DNA from: Bacilli bacterium PM5-9
GTDB lineage: Bacteria; Bacillota_I; Bacilli_A; JAJDGJ01
Length of the DNA stretch: 40,482 bases
NCBI GenBank assembly: GCA_029893765.1
Contig: JARXZD010000014.1
Location: forward strand, 1 to 40,482
Direction of reading: 5' to 3'
In this document: in pieces, positions 6,365-14,191 of the stretch
How positions within the stretch are numbered: the stretch's first letter is position 1
Layout of the letters: every line of letters begins with the position of its first letter
The notes under the pieces: model-generated
What the model was told of the DNA's origin: nothing
Seen by the model: only the letters and a program-made list of their open reading frames with translations
The model's database searches: none
Position numbers and translations under genes: made by a program

Positions 6365-7480
6365 TTATAAGTTTTCAATTACTTCTTTTGGATCATAGCA
6401 ATATAAATTATTTGGTAAAGCTACAGATTTATATGTTACTTTTCCATCAATTACATTTAATCCTCTTAATAATGCATCATTTTCTAAACATGCTCTTATT
6501 CCTTTGTTAGCAAGTTTTACCATGTAAGGTAAAGTGGCATTTGTTAATGCATAAGTTGAAGTACGAGCAACTGCTCCAGGCATGTTTGCTACTGAGTAAT
6601 GAATTACACCATATTTTTCAAACGTTGGTTCATCATGAGTTGTAACTCGATCAATTGTTTCAACAGAACCACCTTGGTCGATTGCAACATCAATTATAAC
6701 TGAACCAGCTTTCATTGATTTAACCATGTATTCTTTGATTAATTTTGGTGTTTGTGAACCTGGAATTAGCACTGTTGATATTACAGCATCAGCATCTTTA
6801 ATTGCGCTTGCTAAATTTTGTTCACTAGAATAAAGTGTTTGCATTTGTGGGAAAACATCATCTACATATCTTAATTTAGGTAAATCAATATCTAAGATAG
6901 TTACTTTTGCTCCTAATCCTAACGCCATTTTAGCAGCGTGTAATCCTGAAACTCCTGCTCCAACAACTACTACATTTCCTTTTTCAGTACCCGGTGCTCC
7001 ACCTAATAAAATACCTTGACCACCATGTGGTTTTTCTAAAAACTGAGCTGCTAATGTAATTGATCTACGACCAGCGATTTCTGACATTGGTGCTAAAAGT
7101 GGTAATGAACCATCTTCTAGTTGAACAGTTTCATAAGCAACTGCTTGTACTTTACTATCCATTAATGCTTTGATAAGTGAAGGTACTGGTGCTAAATGCA
7201 AATAAGTATATAAAATCATTCCTTCTTTAAAGAATTGATATTCTGACTCTTGTGGTTCTTTTACTTTAACAACCATATCAACATCCCATGCTTCTTGAGC
7301 ACTTTCAACAATTGTTGCTCCGGCTGCTGTATACTCCTCATCACTAATTCCTGAGTTAATTCCTGCATTTGTTTCAACGATAACATCATGTCCAGAGTTT
7401 GCTAATGCTTGAACTCCAATTGGTGTCATCCCAACTCTACTTTCATTGTTTTTTATTTCTTTTGGTAATCCGACTTTCAT
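6365..7480 (-). CDS. ald: Alanine dehydrogenase
   Basis: This is the full-length 371-residue enzyme catalysing reversible NAD-dependent oxidative deamination of L-alanine to pyruvate and ammonia in the cytosol. MKVGLPKEIKNNESRVGMTP is the family N-terminus. Arg15, Lys74 and His95 match the substrate-binding and catalytic residues. VVVGAGVSGLHAAKMALGLG near residue 170 is the Rossmann NAD-binding motif. The start follows AAAAAGGAG. The gene is monocistronic, with its own promoter and a terminator shared back to back with the ytqA operon. Confidence 0.95.
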   Translation of the reverse strand: MKVGLPKEIKNNESRVGMTPIGVQALANSGHDVIVETNAGINSGISDEEYTAAGATIVESAQEAWDVDMVVKVKEPQESEYQFFKEGMILYTYLHLAPVPSLIKALMDSKVQAVAYETVQLEDGSLPLLAPMSEIAGRRSITLAAQFLEKPHGGQGILLGGAPGTEKGNVVVVGAGVSGLHAAKMALGLGAKVTILDIDLPKLRYVDDVFPQMQTLYSSEQNLASAIKDADAVISTVLIPGSQTPKLIKEYMVKSMKAGSVIIDVAIDQGGSVETIDRVTTHDEPTFEKYGVIHYSVANMPGAVARTSTYALTNATLPYMVKLANKGIRACLENDALLRGLNVIDGKVTYKSVALPNNLYCYDPKEVIENL

Positions 7481-7526
7481 CTTTTACACACTCCTTTTTA
7501 AAATCAATTATAATAATTCTAATTTA

Positions 7527-7554
7527 ATTATATCATAAAATTATAGTTTTGCAA
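7527..7554 (-). promoter_or_regulatory. Promoter of ald
   Basis: On the minus strand TTGCAA (7554-7549), 16-bp spacer ending TGA, then TATAAT (7532-7527): an extended -10 promoter about 45 bp before the start. Confidence 0.7.
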
Positions 7555-7649
7555 CGAAAATTATATGTTTTTTTTATGGTTTATTTTAAATCATAAAATA
7601 CAATAGTTTTTATAATTGTTTTTTTGGATAGAAAAAGAGATTTAGATAT

Positions 7650-7677
7650 AAAAAAAACTACAAATAAATTGTAGTTT
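7650..7677 (-). terminator. Intrinsic terminator of rpsD
   Basis: On the minus strand AAACTACAA (7677-7669) pairs with TTGTAGTTT (7663-7655) around a 5-nt loop and runs into T8. Confidence 0.85.
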
Positions 7678-7685
7678 AATCATTT

Positions 7686-8288
7686 TTACTTATTATAGAA
7701 CTCTACGATTAGAGATTCGTTAATTTCTGGATTTAATTCATTTCTTTCAGGAAGTCTTACATAAGTACCTTCCATTTTGTTTTCATCAAATGTTACATAT
7801 TCTGGAATATGAACTCTAGCTTCTAAAGCTTCTTTGATTGCTTTATGATTTCTTGATTTTTCTTTAACACCAATTGTTTGTCCTGGTTTTACAATGTATG
7901 ATGGAATATCAACTTTTTTACCATCTACAGTAATATGTCCATGATTAACTAATTGACGAGCACCACGTCTTGTATTTGATAATCCCATACGATAAACAAT
8001 GTTATCTAAACGTGATTCAAGTAAGAATAAGAATCCGTGTCCATGAATAGGAGCAACTCTCTTAGCTTTAGTGAATGTTTTCTTGAATTGTTTTTCACCA
8101 ATTCCATACATATGTCTTACTTTTTGTTTTTCTTGTAATTGTAATCCATATTCAGATAATTTAACTCTTCTACCTTTACCATGTTGCCCTGGAGCATATG
8201 GTCTTTTTTGTAATTCTTTTCCATTTTCTAGAACTGAGAAACCTAAACGTCTAGATAATTTCCAAGATGGCCCAGTATATCTTGCCAT
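7686..8288 (-). CDS. rpsD: 30S ribosomal protein S4
   Basis: The 200-residue length and sequence are typical. [16 protein letters not shown] opens the protein, and the S4 RNA-binding domain is at about 90-155 ([11 protein letters not shown]...[14 protein letters not shown]). S4 nucleates assembly of the 16S 5' domain. The gene stands alone, as in B. subtilis, rather than in the alpha operon. It has a near-consensus promoter, a structured leader predicted to bind S4 itself, and its own terminator. Confidence 0.97.
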   Translation of the reverse strand: MARYTGPSWKLSRRLGFSVLENGKELQKRPYAPGQHGKGRRVKLSEYGLQLQEKQKVRHMYGIGEKQFKKTFTKAKRVAPIHGHGFLFLLESRLDNIVYRMGLSNTRRGARQLVNHGHITVDGKKVDIPSYIVKPGQTIGVKEKSRNHKAIKEALEARVHIPEYVTFDENKMEGTYVRLPERNELNPEINESLIVEFYNK

Positions 8289-8448
8289 AATTTATACCCT
8301 CTTTCTTATTATTGTATAGCCACACAATAACAAATCTACCATTTTCTAAAAGTGATGAAACAAACAGATTTTCATTTAACAGCAAATTACTAATCTTTTA
8401 AAATGTTTCATGCCTTCTATACTTAATAGACTGCTGTTAATCCATAGC
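8289..8448 (-). ncRNA. rpsD leader with pseudoknot, likely S4 autoregulatory element
   Basis: The ~160-nt leader contains two interleaved helices. TTAACAGCA (minus, 8440-8432) pairs with TGCTGTTAA (8384-8376), and TGTTTCAT's partner ATGAAACA (minus, 8411-8404) pairs with TGTTTCAT (8362-8355). The order A-B-A'-B' is a pseudoknot. A local TCTAT-ATAGA hairpin lies at 8430-8416. S4 represses its own translation through a pseudoknotted leader in E. coli (alpha operon) and through the rpsD leader in B. subtilis, so autoregulation is the natural reading. The helices are seen; S4 binding is inferred. Confidence 0.7.
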
Positions 8449-8454
8449 CATTAA

Positions 8455-8483
8455 ATTATACAATAACTACAATCAAAAGTCAA
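8455..8483 (-). promoter_or_regulatory. Sigma-A promoter of rpsD
   Basis: TTGACT (8483-8478), 17-bp spacer, TATAAT (8460-8455) on the minus strand: the best-formed promoter in the window. Confidence 0.9.
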
Positions 8484-8500
8484 ATAGGGAAATTTATGGA

Positions 8501-8514
8501 TGTTGTTAACAACA
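8501..8514. promoter_or_regulatory. 14-bp perfect palindrome upstream of the rpsD promoter
   Basis: TGTTGTTAACAACA is self-complementary and lies 17 bp upstream of the rpsD -35 box. It could be an operator or part of the 3' structure of the upstream gene. Confidence 0.35.
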
Positions 8515-8533
8515 AAAAAGGTATTTAGTGCCT
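8514..8533 (-). terminator. Weak terminator of the DUF6506-like gene
   Basis: On the minus strand a short AGGCA/TACCT stem with one mismatch is followed by T6. Weak. Confidence 0.35.
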
Positions 8534-8539
8534 AGAGAA

Positions 8540-8800
8540 TTAATAAATTACATAACCAATTTTTGCTTTACCCTCAACTGCATCAATTACTTCTTGAGCA
8601 CCTTCTTTTTGAAAATCGCCACATAATTCAATTAAATTATAACCCTCTTTAACTAAATCTTTTGCTACTTCACATGCACTTTCAATAGAATCAACACCAC
8701 AAATTTTAGTTGTATTGTTTTTGTTTTCAAACATTAAAAACTCAGGGTTAGGGTGTTTTGCACCTCCAGTTAGAATAAATGCGAATTTGATATTACTCAT
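8540..8800 (-). CDS. DUF6506-like small protein
   Basis: The product is 86 residues. SIESACEVAKDLVKEGYNLI followed by ELCGDF and a final IGYVIY matches the small cytosolic family annotated as DUF6506, of unknown function. ATG 8800 is chosen because AAAAGGC precedes it and family similarity begins there (SNIKFAFILTGGAKHPNPE). The frame is open for 39 more codons upstream, but that part is low-complexity and unlike any protein. It stands alone between rpsD and a divergent membrane-protein gene. No catalytic motif is evident beyond a conserved Cys in ELCG. Confidence 0.7.
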   Translation of the reverse strand: MSNIKFAFILTGGAKHPNPEFLMFENKNNTTKICGVDSIESACEVAKDLVKEGYNLIELCGDFQKEGAQEVIDAVEGKAKIGYVIY

Positions 8801-8998
8801 AATTATGCCTTTTATTATTAAATATTTTGTTATTGCTTTAGTTAAGTGTATCATATAGTTTTTATTAAATAAAGAAAAGCAATAATAAAACAATGACAAT
8901 ACAGTATAGTAATTCATTTAGAAAATAATAAACTTTTTAATTTAATATTTTAATAAAATATTATTTGTTTTTTTGAAATTGTTATCCTAAATTATTAG

Positions 8999-9007
8999 TG
9001 ATATAAT
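8999..9007 (+). promoter_or_regulatory. Extended -10 promoter of the CmpB-like gene
   Basis: TG-A-TATAAT at 8999-9007, 23 bp before the start codon. No good -35 is visible at 17 bp. Confidence 0.5.
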
Positions 9008-9030
9008 ACAGTAATTAGAGGGTGAAAGAG

Positions 9031-9852
9031 ATGGAACAATATTATTTATTTTTTTTAATATATAGCTTTTTTGGTTGGTGTATGGAATCAACTTTGTTTA
9101 GTATTAGAGAAAAGAGATTTGTTAATCGTGGTTTCTTAAATGGACCACTTTGTCCAATCTATGGTATTGGTATGGTTTTAATTATTTATTTTTTAGAGCC
9201 ATATAGCGATAATATGTCAATGTTATTTGTCTTAGGATTAGTTCTAGCTACTATTTTAGAGTTTCTTACTGGATATATTTTAGAAAAAATATTTAAGACA
9301 AGATGGTGGGATTATACAAAAAAGAAATTTAATTTTATGGGATATATTTGTTTAGAAAACTCATTAGATTGGGGTATTCTATGTGTCATAATGATTAAGT
9401 TAATTCAACCATTAGTTGTAGATGTTATTAATTCATTTAGTGAAATGTTCTTAAATGTATTTATGGTAGTTAGCGCTAGTTTTTTAATTGCTGATATAAT
9501 TGTCACACTAGCAAACCTTATCAATTTAAGAAGTTATATTATAAACTTAAATTTTATTCAGATGGCAACTACTGATCTAAAAGATATTTCTAAAAAATAC
9601 CATGATATTTATGAAGAAATGGTTAATCATCATATTACATTAGGAGATTACTTAGATGAAATTGCTCAGTATAAACAAGCAAGTCGTGAAAATCTTAAAA
9701 ATAAAATAGTTGAAACAAGAGAAAAATATCGAAAACCAAAAAAACAATTACGTAGAATTTATCGTAACTATAAACCTATATTAAATCCAATTAAACAACA
9801 TAAAGGGGCAATGCTTGCTAAAAAAGACTTAGAAAATCAAAAAGATATCTAA
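9031..9852 (+). CDS. CmpB-like putative ABC transporter permease (PF06541)
   Basis: The product is 273 residues. The N-terminal ~165 residues hold about five hydrophobic helices with the family hallmarks YSFFGWCMESTLFS, FVNRGFLNGPLCPIYG and RWWDYTKKKFNFMGYICLE. The last ~100 residues are charged, predicted helical and cytoplasmic. ATG 9031 follows GAGGGTG at 6 nt; a GTG at 9022 is less likely. The transported substrate is unknown, and no ATPase partner is next to it. The last codons form half of a bidirectional terminator shared with the convergent flavoprotein gene. Confidence 0.8.
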   Translation: MEQYYLFFLIYSFFGWCMESTLFSIREKRFVNRGFLNGPLCPIYGIGMVLIIYFLEPYSDNMSMLFVLGLVLATILEFLTGYILEKIFKTRWWDYTKKKFNFMGYICLENSLDWGILCVIMIKLIQPLVVDVINSFSEMFLNVFMVVSASFLIADIIVTLANLINLRSYIINLNFIQMATTDLKDISKKYHDIYEEMVNHHITLGDYLDEIAQYKQASRENLKNKIVETREKYRKPKKQLRRIYRNYKPILNPIKQHKGAMLAKKDLENQKDI

Positions 9853-9859
9853 GTCTTTT
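9822..9859. terminator. Bidirectional terminator inside the converging gene ends
   Basis: AAAAGACTTAG (9822-9832) pairs perfectly with CTAAGTCTTTT (9849-9859). The left arm is coding sequence of the plus-strand gene, and the stop codons of both genes fall in or beside the right arm. Confidence 0.75.
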
Positions 9860-11057
9860 AACAATTATTTCCAATTACATAACCACAAGCTAAGGCAATG
9901 GTAATATTATATCCACCTAATTCTCCACAAATATCAATCATTTCACCACCAAGATATAAATTAGGAACTAACTTACTTTCTAGTGTTTTAGGATTAATTT
10001 CCTTTAAATTGATACCACCACCAGTTAAGAAGGCATATTGTGGTTTATAAAATGATTTAAACTCAAAAGTAAAACTGCTTAAATCATGAGCTAAATTATT
10101 AATTGTATCTTTTTTAAGGTAAGCATTATTAACATCAATAATATTATGCTTATTTAAAAGATAATTAATTAAAGAGTTAGGTAACTCTTTTTTTAATAAT
10201 GTTTTAATATTTTTTGTAGGATTATTAGTTATTTCATCATGAATAACTTTTTTAATACCATCATATTTTTTATTGAATAAAGATAATGATATTAATATTT
10301 TGTCTGAAGTAGCATTATTAATAGAAAAACTACTATTTAAAATTCCTGGGCCACTTAATCCATAATGAGTAAATAAGACATCACCATTTAGTACTTGAAG
10401 ATGTTTGTCATTATCTTTTATTGTTATTTCAATGTTTTCTAATGAAACACCCATTAAATCTGGAAGTGGCATTTTAACATTAATAGAACATTCTTGTGGT
10501 TTTAATTTAACAAGTGAATGATTTAAACTCAAAGCTAAATTATAATTTTCTATATTATTTCCTAATTCTGGATAACTAATGCCACCACATGCTAAAAGAA
10601 GTTTTGTGCTTTTATAAACATTTTTATTAGTTGTAACAATAAAAATATTATTTTTATTTTCAACTTCTTCAACTTTTTCATTTAGATTAATTTCAGTATT
10701 AATCAATTCTTTTTTTAAAGCATCAATTATTGTTTGTGCTTTATTTGATTTAGGAAAGATACGATTATTATCTTCCTCTTTTAATTCAACACCTAAATTT
10801 GTGAAATACTTTATTATTTTTTTAGGTTCAAATTCTTTAATTATATTATATAAATATTTTTTGTTGTCTAAGTGTTGTAAGAAATCTTTAAGATTTTTAT
10901 TGTTTGTTAAGTTACAACGCCCATTACCACTTAATGCTAGTTTTTTTAAAATATCATCATTTTGTTCAATAATTAGTATTTTTTTGTTACGCTTACTTGC
11001 TTGAATTGCTGCCATTACTGCGCAAGGTCCACCACCAACAATAATTAAATCGTACAT
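9858..11057 (-). CDS. HI0933/BaiN-type NAD(P)/FAD-dependent oxidoreductase
   Basis: The product is 399 residues, normal for the family. MYDLIIVGGGPCAVMAAIQA is the FAD dinucleotide-binding motif, KLALSGNGRCNLTN near residue 40 is the family signature, and LYLGGEMIDICGELGGYNI near the C-terminus is the second flavin-contacting motif. The fold is that of HI0933-like flavoproteins, which include the bile-acid 3-dehydro-4,6-reductase BaiN; the substrate here is unknown. Its start overlaps the end of cinA by 13 bp, so it is translated from the cinA transcript. Confidence 0.9.
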   Translation of the reverse strand: MYDLIIVGGGPCAVMAAIQASKRNKKILIIEQNDDILKKLALSGNGRCNLTNNKNLKDFLQHLDNKKYLYNIIKEFEPKKIIKYFTNLGVELKEEDNNRIFPKSNKAQTIIDALKKELINTEINLNEKVEEVENKNNIFIVTTNKNVYKSTKLLLACGGISYPELGNNIENYNLALSLNHSLVKLKPQECSINVKMPLPDLMGVSLENIEITIKDNDKHLQVLNGDVLFTHYGLSGPGILNSSFSINNATSDKILISLSLFNKKYDGIKKVIHDEITNNPTKNIKTLLKKELPNSLINYLLNKHNIIDVNNAYLKKDTINNLAHDLSSFTFEFKSFYKPQYAFLTGGGINLKEINPKTLESKLVPNLYLGGEMIDICGELGGYNITIALACGYVIGNNC

Positions 11058-12250
11058 TGTAAGATACGATATGTTTCAAAAATAATATACTTTGCAGCTC
11101 TAGTTCTAATCAAATTACGATCACCTCTAAATATTTGTTTAAAGTTATAGGATTTATCATTAATTTTAGTTGTAAAATAAACTAATCCAACAGGTTTGCT
11201 TTCACTACCGCCAGTAGGACCAGCAATACCAGTAATAGAAATATTTATCTTACTTTTTGTTTGTTTAGATAAACCCTGTGCCATAGCATTTGCACACTCA
11301 CTTGAAACTGCACCATAATCATTTAAAATATCCCAATTAACATTTAGATATTTATTTTTTGCTTCATTAGAATAAGTTACTAGAGATTCATTTAAAATAT
11401 GTGATGATCCAGATATTGATGCAATATAAGAACAGGCTAAACCAGCTGTGCAACTTTCAGCAAAACTAATTGATAGATTTTTTTCGATAAGAAATTTAAC
11501 AAACGATTCAATTGGATTAGCACTACAACATAAATAATAATCTTTAAAAATATCTTTTAAATCATTTAAACATAAATTTAGTTGTTTTTGATCATCTGAT
11601 TTAAGTCGATAATTTATCCCTAAATCTTGCATGTAACAACCAATGTAAACATCGGGATAAATTTCATAAAGATGTTTCATCATTGTTTCAGCATTACTTT
11701 CACCAATATTAATTAAGTATAGGTTTTCTTCATAAAAAATTTTATTACTTAATGTTTTAACAAACTCATCAAACATTACTCTATTTTCAGTTGGAGGACC
11801 AGGAAGAATACAATATTTAACACTTTCTTTTGTAAAATAATAACCATTTGCTGTTCCATTGTTATTAATTAAAATAGTATCTAACTCACTATATAGTGCT
11901 TGTTTATTATTAACCTCAGTATAGTGATAACCTCTTTTTTCAAAGTGATCCTTTAATTTTTTTAATTCGTATTCATCTAATTTAAGCTCTAAATTTAATG
12001 CGCTAGCAATGCTTTCTTTAGTAATATCATCACCAGTTGGTCCTAAACCACCACTAACAATAATTAAATCATGTTCTTTATTTAAATAACTAATTGCTTC
12101 AGTAATTTGTTCTTTAGTATCAATTATTGTTAAATGTTTATTTACTTTTATACCAATTTCATTTAATTTTGCAGCAAAATACGTGGCATTACTATTTGTT
12201 ACAAAACCTTCAACTACTTCATTTCCAATACTTAAGATTGCTGTTTTCAT
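11045..12250 (-). CDS. cinA: CinA: MoCF-like domain fused to NMN amidohydrolase domain
   Basis: The product is about 401 residues, the usual two-domain CinA. Residues 1-165 form the molybdopterin-binding-like COG1058 domain (ILSIGNEVVEGFV, IIVSGGLGPTGDDITKE), linked to ADP-ribose pyrophosphatase-type activity in relatives. Residues about 245-401 are the PncC domain (SFAESCTAGLACSYIA, ISITGIAGPTGGSE), which deamidates nicotinamide mononucleotide in NAD salvage. ATG 12250 with GGGTGAT before it is preferred to GTG 12262. It is cotranscribed with the flavoprotein and sits about 18.7 kb from recA, unlike many Firmicutes. Confidence 0.92.
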   Translation of the reverse strand: MKTAILSIGNEVVEGFVTNSNATYFAAKLNEIGIKVNKHLTIIDTKEQITEAISYLNKEHDLIIVSGGLGPTGDDITKESIASALNLELKLDEYELKKLKDHFEKRGYHYTEVNNKQALYSELDTILINNNGTANGYYFTKESVKYCILPGPPTENRVMFDEFVKTLSNKIFYEENLYLINIGESNAETMMKHLYEIYPDVYIGCYMQDLGINYRLKSDDQKQLNLCLNDLKDIFKDYYLCCSANPIESFVKFLIEKNLSISFAESCTAGLACSYIASISGSSHILNESLVTYSNEAKNKYLNVNWDILNDYGAVSSECANAMAQGLSKQTKSKINISITGIAGPTGGSESKPVGLVYFTTKINDKSYNFKQIFRGDRNLIRTRAAKYIIFETYRILQCTI

Positions 12251-12265
12251 TTTATCACCCACTTT

Positions 12266-12299
12266 ATTATAGCATTTATTAGCTTAATAATGATATAAT
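12266..12299. promoter_or_regulatory. Overlapping divergent promoters for cinA and the nitroreductase
   Basis: Minus strand: TG-C-TATAAT with its -10 at 12271-12266, giving a very short cinA leader. Plus strand: TG-A-TATAAT with its -10 at 12294-12299. Both are extended -10 boxes with poor -35 regions, and the spacer of each lies within the other promoter. Confidence 0.6.
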
Positions 12300-12333
12300 T
12301 TTACTATGGATACTATGAAAGGAGATATTAAAT

Positions 12334-12888
12334 ATGAATTACTTAAATTTACAAAAAGGATTAAGAACTCAACGTGAAATGTATAAAACAAAAATTGATG
12401 ATCAAGTTTTATTTGATGCAATTGAATGCGCTAGATATGCTGCTAGTGCTCGAAATGAACAAGTTGTTAGATATGCATTTATTAATGATGAAAAAACAAT
12501 GGAAATGTTTAACTTGACTAACTTACCAACATCTCACAAAATAGCTAATGAACAAGCACCATCTGCCTATATAATAATTGGTTCTAATGAAGATCGTAAA
12601 AATAGTACAATTTTTGGCATTGATATTGGAATTGTTAGTCAAATTATTAGAGAATACTTAAATATTGAAGGATATTCAAGTTTAGGAATATATAGTTTTG
12701 ATCGAATTAAAACTAAAGAATTAATTGGCGTTAATGATTTTTATCCTGAATTTACTATAGCTATTGGAAAATCAGATCAAGTTGTTAGAGTAGAAGATAG
12801 TGATAGTGAAGTTTCAAACTATCGCAACAAAAATAATGAACATACTGTTAGAAAATTAAAAACTTCTCAATTAATTGTTAATAGATAA
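12334..12888 (+). CDS. Nitroreductase-family protein
   Basis: The product is 184 residues, near the usual length for the FMN-dependent nitroreductase family. The N-terminal residues RTQREMY and AIECARYAASARNEQVVRY match the phosphate-binding R and the AxxAPSxxNxQPWxF-like motif, here degenerate. QAPSAYIIIGS and DIGIVSQIIREYLNIEGYSS match the core strand and the flavin-stacking helix. It would bind FMN and use NAD(P)H. AAAGGAGAT precedes the ATG. The substrate is unknown. It lies upstream of the YbaK-type gene, which has its own promoter. Confidence 0.85.
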   Translation: MNYLNLQKGLRTQREMYKTKIDDQVLFDAIECARYAASARNEQVVRYAFINDEKTMEMFNLTNLPTSHKIANEQAPSAYIIIGSNEDRKNSTIFGIDIGIVSQIIREYLNIEGYSSLGIYSFDRIKTKELIGVNDFYPEFTIAIGKSDQVVRVEDSDSEVSNYRNKNNEHTVRKLKTSQLIVNR

Positions 12889-12917
12889 TTGAAAAAATCA
12901 TTGATACTTGCTACAAT
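12889..12917 (+). promoter_or_regulatory. Promoter of the YbaK-type gene
   Basis: TTGAAA (12889-12894), 17-bp spacer, TACAAT (12912-12917), beginning at the nitroreductase stop codon. Confidence 0.75.
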
Positions 12918-12942
12918 ATAAACAATGTGAGGAGGTATAACA

Positions 12943-13428
12943 ATGAGTTTGAATGACGTACAGGCTTATTTTAGAGAATTTGGTAAAGAAGAAGATATAA
13001 TTATTGTTGATGATTCATCAGCTACAGTTGCTCTTGCTGCGCAAGCATTAGGTGTTATTGAAGCAAAGATTGCTAAATCTCTGACTTTTCAAGGAAAAGA
13101 AGAGTCATTTATGATTGTGATGGCTGGTGATGCTAAAATAGATAATAAAAAATATAAGGCTCAATATAAAACTAAAGCAAAAATGCTTAGTCCTGAGCAA
13201 GTTAAAGAATTAACTGGACATGAAATTGGTGGTGTTTGTCCATTTGGTCTTATAACAAAGGATATGAAAGTTTATTTAGATGAATCACTAAAAAGATTTG
13301 ATTTTGTATATCCAGCTTGTGGTAGTGGAAACTCTGCAATTAAATTAACAGTTGAAGAATTAGAAAAATATGGGAATTGTTATGAGTGGGTTGATGTAAC
13401 AAAAGATTGGGATCCACAATTAACATAG
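12943..13428 (+). CDS. YbaK/EbsC-family aminoacyl-tRNA deacylase
   Basis: The product is 161 residues, a single YbaK/ProX editing domain. Family features are VDDSSATVALAAQALGV near residue 22, AKSLTF with the conserved lysine, and GHEIGGVCPFG near residue 88. Such proteins hydrolyse mischarged tRNAs, typically Cys-tRNA(Pro) (YbaK) or Ala-tRNA(Pro) (ProX). Sequence alone does not settle which. GAGGAGGT-like sequence GAGGAGG precedes the start. The lipoprotein gene follows after 15 bp. Confidence 0.85.
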   Translation: MSLNDVQAYFREFGKEEDIIIVDDSSATVALAAQALGVIEAKIAKSLTFQGKEESFMIVMAGDAKIDNKKYKAQYKTKAKMLSPEQVKELTGHEIGGVCPFGLITKDMKVYLDESLKRFDFVYPACGSGNSAIKLTVEELEKYGNCYEWVDVTKDWDPQLT

Positions 13429-13443
13429 AAAGAGGAATATATT

Positions 13444-13833
13444 ATGAAAAAATTTATTAAAGTATTTGGATTATGTTTAGTTTTAGTATTATCGGCATGT
13501 GGAAAAGATGGTCAACAAGAATATGTTGAGGCAGCAAATGAAATGGTTGATATTATCAATACACAAATTTATACTAACAAAAAAGATAAAGAGTTTAATG
13601 AAAAATTAGTTGAATTAGAAGCTTCAATTCAAAAAATTGATGATTTAGATATGAGTGAAGAAAATGAAGCAGTTAGTGATGAAGTTGTTAAAACAGCAAA
13701 AGAATTAGTTGCTTGTATTAAAAAACTTCAAACATATAACAAAAATGATAAAATTGAAAAATATAATAAAAAAATCGAAGAGTATAATAAACTAACTAAA
13801 AAAATTGATAGTTTAAATCGTGAAATAAAATAA
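13444..13833 (+). CDS. Small coiled-coil lipoprotein of unknown function
   Basis: The product is 129 residues. KKFIKVFGLCLVLVLSAC is a lipoprotein signal with lipobox LSAC, lipidated Cys at about 19. The rest is charged and heptad-like helical, rich in Lys and Glu (KYNKKIEEYNKLTKKI), with no recognisable domain. It would sit on the outer face of the membrane. It follows the YbaK-type gene closely (GAGGAAT before ATG) and ends in a strong terminator. No function can be assigned. Confidence 0.8.
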   Translation: MKKFIKVFGLCLVLVLSACGKDGQQEYVEAANEMVDIINTQIYTNKKDKEFNEKLVELEASIQKIDDLDMSEENEAVSDEVVKTAKELVACIKKLQTYNKNDKIEKYNKKIEEYNKLTKKIDSLNREIK

Positions 13834-13835
13834 GA

Positions 13836-13874
13836 CAAAGAAAAAGAACGCTATTTGCGCTCTTTTCTTTTTTT
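13836..13874 (+). terminator. Intrinsic terminator after the lipoprotein gene
   Basis: AAAGAAAAAGA-ACGC pairs with GCGC-TCTTTTCTTT around TATTT with one mismatch, followed by a long T run. Confidence 0.8.
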
Positions 13875-13885
13875 GGAGAAAATTT

Positions 13886-13957
13886 ATGAATATTATTATT
13901 AAATATTACAACTATATTATAACGGTGTTTATTAACAAAGTTGTATTTTTCTTATGA
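13886..13957 (+). CDS. Possible 23-residue hydrophobic micropeptide
   Basis: ATG 13886 is 7 nt after GGAG (13875-13878) and opens MNIIIKYYNYIITVFINKVV plus three residues to TGA. Hydrophobic with a few Lys and Tyr, it resembles type I toxin-like or regulatory peptides in general character only. A second ATG overlaps its stop (ATGA, 13954) and opens a 15-residue Cys peptide (KHWCFKCGQKKK) that looks like the start of a zinc ribbon. No convincing promoter separates it from the terminator just upstream, so this may be chance. Confidence 0.25.
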   Translation: MNIIIKYYNYIITVFINKVVFFL

Positions 13958-13985
13958 AACATTGGTGTTTTAAATGTGGACAGAA

Positions 13986-14014
13986 AAAAAAGAATTTATA
14001 GAAAATTCTTTTTT
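13986..14014. terminator. Orphan 12-bp terminator-like hairpin in the gene-poor gap
   Basis: AAAAAAGAATTT (13986-13997) pairs with AAATTCTTTTTT (14003-14014) around a 5-nt loop, symmetrical and usable in both directions. It follows the two tiny ORFs. A further 8-bp hairpin GTAATAAC/GTTATTAC lies at 14034-14058. The rest of the gap to 14158 shows no gene I can support. Confidence 0.5.
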
Positions 14015-14158
14015 ATGGGGAATTTATTATGAAGTAATAACTATTTAACTGTTATTACAATTACTAGTATACACCCATTATCTAATAAAGTTGTAAAATA
14101 ATTGTGTCATTATATTATTTTCAAGAAATAAATAGTGGTTTAAATTAATGGTTTCTTA

Positions 14159-14167
14159 TGTTATAAT
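14159..14167 (+). promoter_or_regulatory. Extended -10 promoter of the flippase gene
   Basis: TG-T-TATAAT at 14159-14167, 25 bp before the ATG. The -35 region is poor (TTTAAA). Confidence 0.55.
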
Positions 14168-14191
14168 GTTTAGGTGTTTAGGGGTGATTGA

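Noticed and set aside
8801-8917. 39-codon N-terminal extension of the DUF6506-like gene
   Set aside because: It is low-complexity, lacks a ribosome site, and family similarity starts at the internal ATG 8800.
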